A DNA stretch of 21,034 bases, from the NCBI GenBank assembly GCA_902782805.1, contig CACZON010000139.1, positions 1 to 21,034 on the forward strand. Direction: 5' to 3'. The position numbers and the translations under genes are program-made. Of the stretch, positions 1 to 6,907 are shown one piece after another (the stretch's first letter is position 1; each line of letters opens with the position of its first letter). The stretch is from Oscillospiraceae bacterium (GTDB taxonomy: Bacteria; Bacillota; Clostridia; Oscillospirales; Acutalibacteraceae). Under the pieces are notes generated by a model. It worked only from the letters and a program-made list of their open reading frames with translations. It had not been told where the DNA came from and made no database searches.

Positions 1-1113
1 ACCGAGTTTCCTTATACCGCCGGCCGCACGGGAGGCCCCGGAAGCACGCAGATCTCCGGGACATTTGATACCGCGGAGGACTACATCGACGCGCTGAACG
101 CGGACGGCAGGTGGGTGAGTTTTGACGGCAGGACCGGCGAGGTCACCATCACCAGCATTGCCGATTTCACCGCGAGGATGAAACAGGCCTCCAAGCGGAT
201 CGGCGCGTTCGACCAGCTCGACCGCGGCCAGGCGGAGAACACGCTCTTCGGCGTCGACGGCGATGCCGCCCACTTCGACGCCGCGATGGCGGACGTGCTG
301 ATCGACCTGGATTCGGATTACGCCTACGATTACATGGAGGATCTGGAGAAGGAGGACGAGCTCGGCTTTACTCCGGATTACCGCCTCGCGATGTACAGCC
401 CGCTCTATTACCTCCTTCCCTCCAGGGAGGGCTACGGCGGCAGCATGCCGGCGGCCCACTGGCGCATCCGCACCGGGATAAGCCAGAGCGACACCTCCAA
501 CACCACGGAGATCAACCTCGCGCTGGCGCTCTATGACTATCCCGACGTGGAGGACGTGGACTTTGCGATGGTCTGGGGGCAGGGCCACACCGAGGCCGAG
601 CGCACCGGTGACCCGCAGTCCGGTTTCATCTCCTGGGTGAACAGCTGCATGGGCGTGTCCCAGGAGACCGCTTCGGCCAAAACTGACGGTGCGCCGCAGC
701 CCGCCTCCGGAAACGCCTCCGGGACAGGCTCCCAGCAGGCGGCTTCCGCGCCGGAGGAGCCTGAGCTCACGGTCGAGGAGGACGGCGAGTACACCTCCAG
801 GGAGGAGGTCGCGCTCTACATTCACATCTACGGAAGGCTCCCCTCCAACTACATCACGAAGCGCGAGGCGGAGGAGCTTGGCTGGGACAGCTACCGCGGA
901 AATCTCTGGGACGTCGCGCCGGGCAAGTCCATCGGCGGCACCCGCTTCGGCAACTACGAGCGCAATCTTCCGGAAAAGAGCGGGCGGAAATATTACGAGT
1001 GCGATATCGACTATCACGGCGGACGCCGGGGTGCGAAGCGCATAGTCTACTCCAATGACGGCCTGATCTTCTATACGGAGGATCACTATCTGACGTTTGA
1101 GCAGCTTTATTAG
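1..1113 (+). CDS. Esterase (tannase/feruloyl-esterase-like) fused to a barnase-family ribonuclease; 5' end missing
   Basis: The frame is open from base 1, so the start lies outside the window; the GTG at 115 is internal. The first ~215 visible residues resemble the C-terminal part of bacterial tannase/feruloyl-esterase alpha/beta-hydrolases. Candidate catalytic Asp (codon 490-492, in a QSDTS stretch) and His (codon 586-588, in WGQGHTEAE) are visible; the nucleophilic Ser would be upstream. A Ser/Ala/Gly/Pro/Glu-rich linker (about 665-785) leads into a full barnase domain (about 787-1110). There the barnase residues Lys27 (in NYITK), Glu73 (codon 997-999), Arg83 and Arg87 (in GRRGAKR) and His102 (codon 1084-1086) all have counterparts. 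Barnase cleaves single-stranded RNA after guanosine. The barstar gene starts 17 bases downstream, supporting an active RNase. Esterases of this type are usually exported, so export of the whole protein is inferred; the signal region is not visible. The RNase call is very sure, the esterase call fairly sure. Confidence 0.88.
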   Translation, partial: TEFPYTAGRTGGPGSTQISGTFDTAEDYIDALNADGRWVSFDGRTGEVTITSIADFTARMKQASKRIGAFDQLDRGQAENTLFGVDGDAAHFDAAMADVLIDLDSDYAYDYMEDLEKEDELGFTPDYRLAMYSPLYYLLPSREGYGGSMPAAHWRIRTGISQSDTSNTTEINLALALYDYPDVEDVDFAMVWGQGHTEAERTGDPQSGFISWVNSCMGVSQETASAKTDGAPQPASGNASGTGSQQAASAPEEPELTVEEDGEYTSREEVALYIHIYGRLPSNYITKREAEELGWDSYRGNLWDVAPGKSIGGTRFGNYERNLPEKSGRKYYECDIDYHGGRRGAKRIVYSNDGLIFYTEDHYLTFEQLY

Positions 1114-1130
1114 CAACGGGGGTGAAGGGA

Positions 1131-1490
1131 ATGAAAAAGGTGCTGATTTATCTCACGGAAGACATGGACAGGGCGATGATCCACGAGCAGTTCAAGGAGG
1201 AGCTGCAGTTCCCGGAGTATTACGGGATGAACCTGGACGCCCTCTACGACTGCCTCACGGATATCCGGGAGGACACGGTGATCGGGCTCTACCTGCCCGA
1301 GGAGCGCTATGACTACTTCGGAAGGCTCTGCCACACCTTAAGGGACGCGGAGCGCGCAAATCCGCACCTCGCGGTGGTGTTCAGCGATCCTGACGAGAAC
1401 AGCAGCAGGCCCGGGGAAATACCGGTGGCTGACGAGATTGACCAGATTCACGCGATGGTGCAGGAATTCTCCGAGGCATCGGACGACTAA
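1131..1490 (+). CDS. Barstar-family ribonuclease inhibitor (immunity protein)
   Basis: This 119-residue cytoplasmic protein should bind and block the barnase domain encoded just upstream. The segment FPEYYGMNLDALYDCLTDI matches the inhibitory helix of barstar (LPEYYGENLDALWDCLTGW), keeping the residues equivalent to Tyr29, Asp35 and Asp39; barstar Trp38 is Tyr here. An acidic stretch follows a hydrophobic strand (VVFSDPDEN), as expected near the barstar C-terminus. ATG 1131 is preferred over the in-frame GTG at 1122 because GGGGGTGA (1118-1124) sits at a normal spacing from it. With 17 bases between the genes, co-transcription with the toxin is likely, so inhibitor would be made with the RNase. 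The gene ends 9 bases from the convergent sensor kinase gene. Confidence 0.92.
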   Translation: MKKVLIYLTEDMDRAMIHEQFKEELQFPEYYGMNLDALYDCLTDIREDTVIGLYLPEERYDYFGRLCHTLRDAERANPHLAVVFSDPDENSSRPGEIPVADEIDQIHAMVQEFSEASDD

Positions 1491-1499
1491 GCCGGCCGC

Positions 1500-2828
1500 T
1501 CAGACCTGGCACAGCGGAAGTTTTGCGGTGACGACTATACCGGGATCCGGCATGTTCTCCAGCCTCGAGGCGGAGATGGTTCCCTTATGCTGCGAGACGA
1601 CCGCGCGCGCGATGGAGAGGCCGATGCCGTAGCCTCCGGCGGAGGAGTTCCGGGAGGCGTCCGCGCGGTAGAAGCGGTCAAACATATTGTTCAGGGTTTC
1701 GTCGGAGACGGGAGCTGCGGTGGTGTTCTTTACGGAGAGCACCGCGCGGCTCCCTTTTCTGTCCCCGGTAAGGGTGAGCGAGATGCTCCCGCCCTCCGGG
1801 CTGTATTTCACGGCGTTGTCCATGAGGATGGAGACGAGGTGCCTGAGCCCCTTTTCATCACCCTTTACGGTGATCATAGGGGCGATGTCCAGGACAAAAC
1901 TTTTCCCCGAAGTGAGCGCCGGCGCCTCAAAGGACGCTGCGGTCTCCCGGACGAGATCGGAGAAGGGAAGCTCGATCAGCGGCACCATGGCGAGATCCTC
2001 CTCGGACTTCGCGAGGAAGATCAGATCATCGGTAAGTTCCGAGAGGCGCTTTGTCTGGACGCGGATGTCCGCGGTCCACTCGTTCTCGCCGGTGTCCATC
2101 GCCATGACATCCGTGTCCGCGTTGATGATGGTGATCGGCGTGCGCAGCTCGTGTCCCGCGTCGGTGATGAAACGCCGCTGCTTCTCGTAGTTCTCCGCGA
2201 AGGGCTTTACGATGCGGCCGGACAGCGGGATCAGGATGAGAAGCACCGCCAGGATGCCAAGCAGTGAAGCGGTGATGGAGAACAGCAGAATCGCCCTGCA
2301 GTTCATGATCTCCCGCTGGCAGTCGAGGAAGACGACAAGGACACCGCCGTCCTTTTCCGCCGCGCGGTAGCGGTATCCGTCGTAGAAGCCGGAGAGTGCC
2401 TGCCCGGAGGAAAGCTCCTTTCCGGAGAGGACGGTCCGGGCGTAGGTACATGCCGTTTCCCCGTCCACGGCGGAGATATTGGAGATGTCGGAGAATTCCT
2501 GCCCGCCGTCCGCTCCGAATCTCACGGAGAAATAGCGGGACTCGAAGAGCATCTCGCGGTTATTCATGAGCCCGCCGCGGAAGAGGCCGCGCAGGCCGCG
2601 GGTATCCGGGTCCGGTCCTGGCCTTCTCATTTCTTCGGCCGGCCCTCCGCCGTCCGGGCGGTCCGGGAAGGTTCCGCCGCTGTCTAAGAGCATCTCCAGA
2701 AGGAAGTCCGCGCTGGATACGCTCCTCTGGTAATAGAGGAGGTTCGCTGCGCCGATGATGACCGCGAGTACGGCAGCCAGGGAGAAAACGGAGGCCAGGA
2801 TCAGTTTTGCCCTAAGTTTCTTAATCAT
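1500..2828 (-). CDS. Membrane sensor histidine kinase
   Basis: A 442-residue kinase. Residues ~10-32 form a first membrane segment, ~33-175 an extracytoplasmic sensor region (Pro/Gly/Asp-rich around 52-85, no domain recognised), and ~178-201 a second membrane segment. The dimerisation/phospho-acceptor box FITDAGHELRTP has the acceptor His at 226. The ATPase domain shows the N box (ILMDNAVKYS, Asn338), F box (MFDRFYRAD, ~382) and G box (GGYGIGLSIAR, ~398). The start ATG at 2826-2828 overlaps the response regulator stop (ATGA), so the pair is translationally coupled. A longer in-frame extension upstream lies inside the regulator gene and was rejected. The signal is unknown; coupling to a glycosyltransferase suggests a cell-surface cue, which is inference only. 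Confidence 0.95.
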   Translation of the reverse strand: MIKKLRAKLILASVFSLAAVLAVIIGAANLLYYQRSVSSADFLLEMLLDSGGTFPDRPDGGGPAEEMRRPGPDPDTRGLRGLFRGGLMNNREMLFESRYFSVRFGADGGQEFSDISNISAVDGETACTYARTVLSGKELSSGQALSGFYDGYRYRAAEKDGGVLVVFLDCQREIMNCRAILLFSITASLLGILAVLLILIPLSGRIVKPFAENYEKQRRFITDAGHELRTPITIINADTDVMAMDTGENEWTADIRVQTKRLSELTDDLIFLAKSEEDLAMVPLIELPFSDLVRETAASFEAPALTSGKSFVLDIAPMITVKGDEKGLRHLVSILMDNAVKYSPEGGSISLTLTGDRKGSRAVLSVKNTTAAPVSDETLNNMFDRFYRADASRNSSAGGYGIGLSIARAVVSQHKGTISASRLENMPDPGIVVTAKLPLCQV

Positions 2829-3505
2829 TGCTTCTCCGATTCCTCCAGGGAATAGCCGAGCCCCCGGGATGCCCGGATCTGTACCGCCGCGCCGAGCGCG
2901 GAGAGCTTCTTCCTTAAGTAGGAGATGTAGACCCAGACGACGTTGACCTCGGCGTCGGAGTCGTAGCCCCATATTCTGTCCATGAACTGTTCGGTGGAGA
3001 TGAGCCGGTGCGGGTTGCTCATGAGCATTTCCAGCATCTGGTACTCCCGGCTTGCCAGCGGAAAGCTGCCCGTGGGAGACGACAGGGTAAAACTTGTCTG
3101 GTCGAGCGTGATGTTGCCGAAGCGGAGCACGGAGGTCGTCTGTGCCGAGGAAGACCGGGTCATCGCCCGGATCCGGGCGAGGAGCTCCGGCGCGGCGAAG
3201 GGCTTTGCAAGGTAATCGTTGGCCCCAAGATCCAGTCCGGTGACCTTGTCGTCGACCTCGGTCCTCGCGGAGAGAATAAGGACAGGGACGCTGCTTCCGG
3301 AGGCGCGGAGCTCCTTAAGCACGGCAAAACCGTCCTTTTTGGGCATCATGACATCGAGAATCACTCCGTCGTAGTTGCCCGCGGAGAGATAGTCCAGTGC
3401 TTCTTCGCCGTCAAAGACGGCGTCCACTTCATAATTGTTTTTCTTAAGGATTGCGCTTACCGCGCGGGAAAGCGACTTCTCATCCTCAGCCAGAAGTATT
3501 CTCAT
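2825..3505 (-). CDS. OmpR/PhoB-family response regulator
   Basis: A 226-residue transcription regulator and the partner of the kinase downstream. The receiver domain (1-~118) has the acidic pocket (EDE at 7-9), phospho-acceptor Asp51 in LDVMMP and the conserved Lys101 in KPF. A winged-helix DNA-binding domain (~128-222) follows, with the usual LASREYQMLEMLM, RIWGYD and VWVYISYLRKKL segments and the RGLGY near the end. The start chosen (MRILLAEDE, ATG 3503-3505) overlaps the glycosyltransferase stop as ATGA; an extension of 11 codons is possible but would overlap that gene. The 3' end overlaps the kinase start by four bases. Targets cannot be read from the window. Confidence 0.96.
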   Translation of the reverse strand: MRILLAEDEKSLSRAVSAILKKNNYEVDAVFDGEEALDYLSAGNYDGVILDVMMPKKDGFAVLKELRASGSSVPVLILSARTEVDDKVTGLDLGANDYLAKPFAAPELLARIRAMTRSSSAQTTSVLRFGNITLDQTSFTLSSPTGSFPLASREYQMLEMLMSNPHRLISTEQFMDRIWGYDSDAEVNVVWVYISYLRKKLSALGAAVQIRASRGLGYSLEESEKQ

Positions 3506-4482
3506 GGTTTTTTGGCAAAGCGGCGCTGTATTTTCCATACAGCTTTGGTTCCCAGGGTTTTCAGTTCATTCCTCTTCCGGATGAAGGCCGTGTAAGGGCT
3601 TGACGCGCCGTAGGGCCTGGTTTCCGGAAGAGTCAGGGAGCGGAGCTCGTCCAGGCACTCTTCCGCGCTGAAGAGCCGCCCGCTGCGGTCCATGTAGGTG
3701 AAATCGCGGTATATGTTCTGGGGCGACGACCAGTATCCGTCGGAACAGTTGTGCCTTGCCCAGTATTTCGGCGCGATGATCCGGCGGACCGTCTCGGAAG
3801 TATACGCGGGAAAGAACGCAAAGGAGGAATTGGAGAGAATGAGATACCGGGCGTTCTTTACGGCGACGTAGTCGGAAGCCGGAGTCCCGTGGACGGCCGG
3901 TATGCCGGGAAGGATCCGGCCGGCGGCCGGGGGGTCATCCGTGATGATGAGAAAGCGCATTCCGGGGTTCTCCTCCCGCATATGGCGCATGGCATCCGTC
4001 CAGTAGCGCCTGCGCAGATAGAGGGCCGGGTCGGAGGTATATTCGCCGCCGCGGAGATTCAGGATGCACAGGTCGTCCGCGGTGAATTCCGAGGATTCGA
4101 ATTCAGGCCGGACGCGAAGCCAGTCCTTTAGCTCGGCCCGGTGATTCAGGAAGTATTCCTCCGCCTGCAGATTGCCGTAAAGAAGAGTCCCGTCGGGAAC
4201 ATTCCGGACGGCCGGATCCGCGCCGGCGACGTAGCAGCCGTGAACCATGTCATGGGGAGAATTCGGGAGGTAAAGGCGCTTATCCGCCTCATGATAGCTG
4301 CGGTATGCCCCGGTATCCGTGATTTCCTCCCCGAGATCCAGATCGAGGAAATCCGCACCCAGGAAAGCCCTTCCGGCGGTTCCGAAAGGCACGCCCCGGT
4401 CAGCGGCAACGCTTCTCGCGGTGATATAGCAGAACAGGCGGTTGCCGAGGCCCTGGCCGGGCAGGAATTCCGTACCTATCAT
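3502..4482 (-). CDS. Glycosyltransferase, GT11 (alpha-1,2-fucosyltransferase)-like
   Basis: A 326-residue protein without signal peptide or membrane segment, so probably cytoplasmic. The N-terminal GQGLGNRLF (9-17) and a later LSNSSFAFFPAY (216-227) resemble the GQLGNQLF and SNSSF-type motifs of GT11 fucosyltransferases. The central NLRGGEY (142-148) replaces the usual HxRRGDY, so donor and acceptor are uncertain; a related sugar-nucleotide enzyme of surface polysaccharide or glycan assembly is equally possible. ATG 4480-4482 is preceded by a strong AGGAGGAG site and, further up, a TATAAT. It is the first gene of the operon with the two-component system, and its stop overlaps the regulator start (ATGA). 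Confidence 0.68.
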   Translation of the reverse strand: MIGTEFLPGQGLGNRLFCYITARSVAADRGVPFGTAGRAFLGADFLDLDLGEEITDTGAYRSYHEADKRLYLPNSPHDMVHGCYVAGADPAVRNVPDGTLLYGNLQAEEYFLNHRAELKDWLRVRPEFESSEFTADDLCILNLRGGEYTSDPALYLRRRYWTDAMRHMREENPGMRFLIITDDPPAAGRILPGIPAVHGTPASDYVAVKNARYLILSNSSFAFFPAYTSETVRRIIAPKYWARHNCSDGYWSSPQNIYRDFTYMDRSGRLFSAEECLDELRSLTLPETRPYGASSPYTAFIRKRNELKTLGTKAVWKIQRRFAKKP

Positions 4483-4506
4483 GGCGTTCTCCTCCTCCTT
4501 ATTTAT

Positions 4507-4516
4507 CTTATTATAT
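4507..4516 (-). promoter_or_regulatory. Probable -10 region of the glycosyltransferase operon
   Basis: Read on the minus strand, a TATAAT lies in the AT-rich stretch about 25-30 bases upstream of the glycosyltransferase start, followed by the AGGAGGAG ribosome site. No good -35 hexamer is found at 16-18 bases; the inverted repeat 4519-4548 occupies that position, so an activator-dependent promoter is possible. Confidence 0.4.
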
Positions 4517-4518
4517 GC

Positions 4519-4548
4519 GAAAAGCCCAAGCGGGAGCTCAGGCTTTTC
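4519..4548. repeat. Inverted repeat upstream of the glycosyltransferase operon
   Basis: GAAAAGCC (4519-4526) and GGCTTTTC (4541-4548) are perfect inverted arms around a 14-base centre. It sits where the -35 region of the minus-strand operon would be. It could be an operator or a weak terminator; there is no long T run after it on either strand. Confidence 0.5.
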
Positions 4549-4617
4549 TTGAGGGAGTTAGAGTATGAAAAAACAAATAAAATGTACTGGCAATACATCT
4601 TATTTATCTAAACTATA

Positions 4618-4677
4618 CTGCCTGGGAAAGTGAAAAACAAGCGGAATACATAAAATTGATGTAACTTTACCAGGCAG
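4618..4677. repeat. Inverted repeat with 14-base arms, 13 matching
   Basis: CTGCCTGGGAAAGT (4618-4631) pairs with ACTTTACCAGGCAG (4664-4677) with one mismatch across a 32-base AT-rich centre. It lies in the 274-base gap between the 3' end of the GH127 gene and the glycosyltransferase operon. No T tract follows, so it is not a typical intrinsic terminator. Confidence 0.6.
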
Positions 4678-4700
4678 GTTAAAAGTTTAATCCAAATTGC

Positions 4701-4738
4701 GTGCATGCAGCGGATTGCATTCAATGGACTGCATGCAC
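4701..4738. repeat. Inverted repeat with 10-base perfect arms and an inner stem
   Basis: GTGCATGCAG (4701-4710) pairs with CTGCATGCAC (4729-4738); inside, ATTG (4714-4717) pairs with CAAT (4722-4725) around a 4-base loop, separated by a 3-base internal bulge. It starts 19 bases beyond the GH127 stop, so it could stabilise or end that transcript, although no T run follows. Confidence 0.6.
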
Positions 4739-4756
4739 AGCCGAAGCGGACAGCGC

Positions 4757-6586
4757 TCAGTACTTCCTGTAGGGCTTCAGCTCTCCTTCGGCATAAACCC
4801 GGTGATACATGAAGTACCACTTGTCCTCCGGGTAGGTATAGTACGGCACGAAGGTGCGGCAGATGTGCTTCAGCGCGCCGGTGTGGCCGGGCAGGGTGCG
4901 GAAGGTCATCTCCTCGCCCTTTACCGGGACAATCCAGGAGGAGGGATCGCTGATGTCTCCCTCGAGAAGGGTCATCTCCGTGCTGACGAGGACGACGGGG
5001 CCGAAGCAAAGAGCAGCAAGGTTCGGGCGGTATTCATCGACAGGCTTGAAGAAGAGCCGGAACTCATAGTCGATGGCGACGATATCGCCATCGTGCCACT
5101 CCCTGTCGAGGACAAGCCACTCGTCGGGGATCACCGGTACATCCGCGGGGCAGCCGTTAATCGTCACCGTGTTCTTCCCGGAGGCCCAGTGAGGTACGCG
5201 GAACCGGATGGGGAAGGAAGCAGTTTTCTCCAGCTTCAGCTCAAAGGCGGCCCTGGAGTGCTTCGGGAAGTCGGAGAAATTCCTAAGGCTCACCTTCTGT
5301 CCCCGGAAGTCGAAGCACAGGGTGGAGGGGATATACTGCGACACGTAGATGGACTCATCGTCGCAGTAGTACAGCATGTTCGCGTACTCGGCGACATCCT
5401 GGGGGAAGGTGCCGCTGCAGCACTGCCAGACGAAGTTGTGGCCCATCGCCTGTATCCTCCTGTCGACAGTGGACTTCATCCCGCCGTCGGCGAAGTACTG
5501 CGCGTAGTAGAGAAGCTCGCCGTTCGGCTTGATCGGCGGCTGGCCGCCCACGCAGTTGTACAGGAACTGCTCCGCCCACATGCCGTATTTCGCCTTTCCG
5601 GTGTGCCGGAGAAGGTAGCTGCAGAACTTGAATACGGCCCAGGCGCAGCAGGAGATCTCGCAGCTTCCCCAGGCGTCGCTTCTCGCTACCCGGTTCCCGG
5701 CGAAATTGACGAAGGTCGGATCTTCTCCCCTGAGGTCCCAGGGGGACTCCAGCATGAAGCCGAGATAGTCGTCGCGGTCGACGAAGAGGTTTTCGCCGGG
5801 GCCGTAGCCGCCGGTGGCATAGCAGTGATGAGCGGTGAGCTCATCGTAGGCGATCTCCATGATATCAAGATATTTCTGCTCTCCCGTTACCTCGTAAGCG
5901 CGCGCCGCGCTGGAAAGGCAGTTTACGTGGCTGTAGGCGTGGCGCGGGCCGATTTTGAAATCGCGCCGGAGGATTTTCTCCCACATATAATCGTAATGCC
6001 AGGCCTGCGCGTGCTCCTTGTATTTTTCATCGCCAAAGAGCTGATACGCGCGGTAGAGGTTCTCCGGCAGGGTGTACCATTCGATCTGCCCGTGCATACG
6101 CTCATCCTGGAGGCCGTCGCGATCGATGGAGCGGTCGAGATCGGCGATGGAAACGTCCGTCAGCTTCGAGACGAGCTCCTTTGCGCGCGCATAGCCGAGA
6201 TATTCATAGAGATCGAGCAGTCCGCCGATCATCTTATCAAAGCCGTAGGTGCCGCCGTGGAGCAGCTGCGGATGCTCCTGCGCCAGATCCGCCCAGGCAT
6301 TCGCGAGCGCGAGCGCCTTTTCTTTCAGGCGAATATCACCCGTAACGCAATAGAGCTTTGCAAACGCGCCCATAAACTGGCCGAGGTTCCCGCCCCAGCC
6401 GGGCAGGCCTTCGCTTTGATCCTCAAGCCCGGCGCGCCGCATCGCGTTGTGAAGGATATCTTCGTTTTTAAGGCTCAGATAAAGCTCGATCGTCTCCTCG
6501 CGCTGCGCTTTGTAGTGGCTCTCTTCGAGCGTGACGCCGCGGTACCAAAGCGGCCGGATCCGGTCGGTCGTTTTCGTTCGTTCCAT
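4757..6586 (-). CDS. GH127/DUF1680-family glycoside hydrolase (beta-L-arabinofuranosidase-like)
   Basis: A 609-residue protein without signal peptide, so probably intracellular. The (alpha/alpha)6 part (~25-420) carries family marks such as WGGNLGQF (~64-71), the HGGTYGFDKMIGGLLDLYEYL stretch (~110-130) and the QCCSGTFPQDVAEY segment. Cys389-Cys390 matches the Cys417-Cys418 pair of the characterised enzyme HypBA1 (nucleophile plus zinc ligand), and Glu310, 79 residues before Cys389, matches HypBA1 zinc ligand Glu338. The HypBA1 Cys340 position is Ser312 here with Cys313-Cys314 next to it, and the acid/base Glu322 has no clear counterpart. This is therefore a divergent subgroup whose sugar is uncertain. 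Beta-sandwich domains fill the C-terminal third. A good ribosome site (AAGGAGG) and a clear promoter precede it; it is transcribed alone. Confidence 0.85.
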   Translation of the reverse strand: MERTKTTDRIRPLWYRGVTLEESHYKAQREETIELYLSLKNEDILHNAMRRAGLEDQSEGLPGWGGNLGQFMGAFAKLYCVTGDIRLKEKALALANAWADLAQEHPQLLHGGTYGFDKMIGGLLDLYEYLGYARAKELVSKLTDVSIADLDRSIDRDGLQDERMHGQIEWYTLPENLYRAYQLFGDEKYKEHAQAWHYDYMWEKILRRDFKIGPRHAYSHVNCLSSAARAYEVTGEQKYLDIMEIAYDELTAHHCYATGGYGPGENLFVDRDDYLGFMLESPWDLRGEDPTFVNFAGNRVARSDAWGSCEISCCAWAVFKFCSYLLRHTGKAKYGMWAEQFLYNCVGGQPPIKPNGELLYYAQYFADGGMKSTVDRRIQAMGHNFVWQCCSGTFPQDVAEYANMLYYCDDESIYVSQYIPSTLCFDFRGQKVSLRNFSDFPKHSRAAFELKLEKTASFPIRFRVPHWASGKNTVTINGCPADVPVIPDEWLVLDREWHDGDIVAIDYEFRLFFKPVDEYRPNLAALCFGPVVLVSTEMTLLEGDISDPSSWIVPVKGEEMTFRTLPGHTGALKHICRTFVPYYTYPEDKWYFMYHRVYAEGELKPYRKY

Positions 6587-6627
6587 AATGACCCTCCTTC
6601 TATATCTAACGGAATATCTGTATTTTC

Positions 6628-6656
6628 ATTGTAATATACGTACCCGCAATTTTCAA
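6628..6656 (-). promoter_or_regulatory. Promoter of the GH127 gene
   Basis: On the minus strand TTGAAA (6656-6651) is followed after exactly 17 bases by TACAAT (6633-6628). The transcript would start near 6620, about 35 bases before the ATG. Confidence 0.75.
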
Positions 6657-6783
6657 GCCATTTGTCCGGCGCTGATCGAAAAACGTTCCATCTGCATCGA
6701 GGGCGGCGGCGCAGAAGCGGCAGAGCAGCTTCCGTAAGAAACCAAAAAAAACGGAAAAGCGCCCCGGAGGCAGACGTTCACAA

Positions 6784-6812
6784 TTGAAACGCAGCGGATT
6801 TCGTGCTATCAT
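6784..6812 (+). promoter_or_regulatory. Promoter of the tyrosine phosphatase gene
   Basis: TTGAAA (6784-6789), 17-base spacer, TATCAT (6807-6812). This puts transcription start near 6819 and supports a start codon at 6908 rather than the GTG at 6803, which would lie upstream of the transcript. Confidence 0.65.
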
Positions 6813-6907
6813 TCAAATTGTTGGATGGCAACCTGGTGTACCTGCAAGAAATCGACGCTGCGCTCAGGTTTACGAACGCTCCAAGCCCGACCGCTGCGGA
6901 GAAAGGA

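Larger units (their letters stand above)
6587..6907. other. Divergent intergenic region (GH127 / phosphatase)
   Basis: This 321-base gap holds the minus-strand promoter of the GH127 gene (6628-6656) and the plus-strand promoter of the phosphatase gene (6784-6812). Between them I see no gene, RNA or repeat that I can support. Confidence 0.7.

Noticed and set aside
4618..4738. Insertion-sequence ends or a CRISPR array in the repeat-rich gap
   Set aside because: The repeats differ from each other, there is no transposase or cas gene, and no regular repeat-spacer pattern.
4697..6634. Long open frame on the plus strand, antisense to the GH127 gene
   Set aside because: It mirrors the minus-strand gene, has no recognisable domain, no ribosome site, and the GH127 frame has clear family motifs.
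6803..6907. Longer N-terminus of the tyrosine phosphatase from GTG 6803
   Set aside because: That codon lies between the -35 and -10 elements of the predicted promoter, has no ribosome site, and the family motifs begin after ATG 6908.
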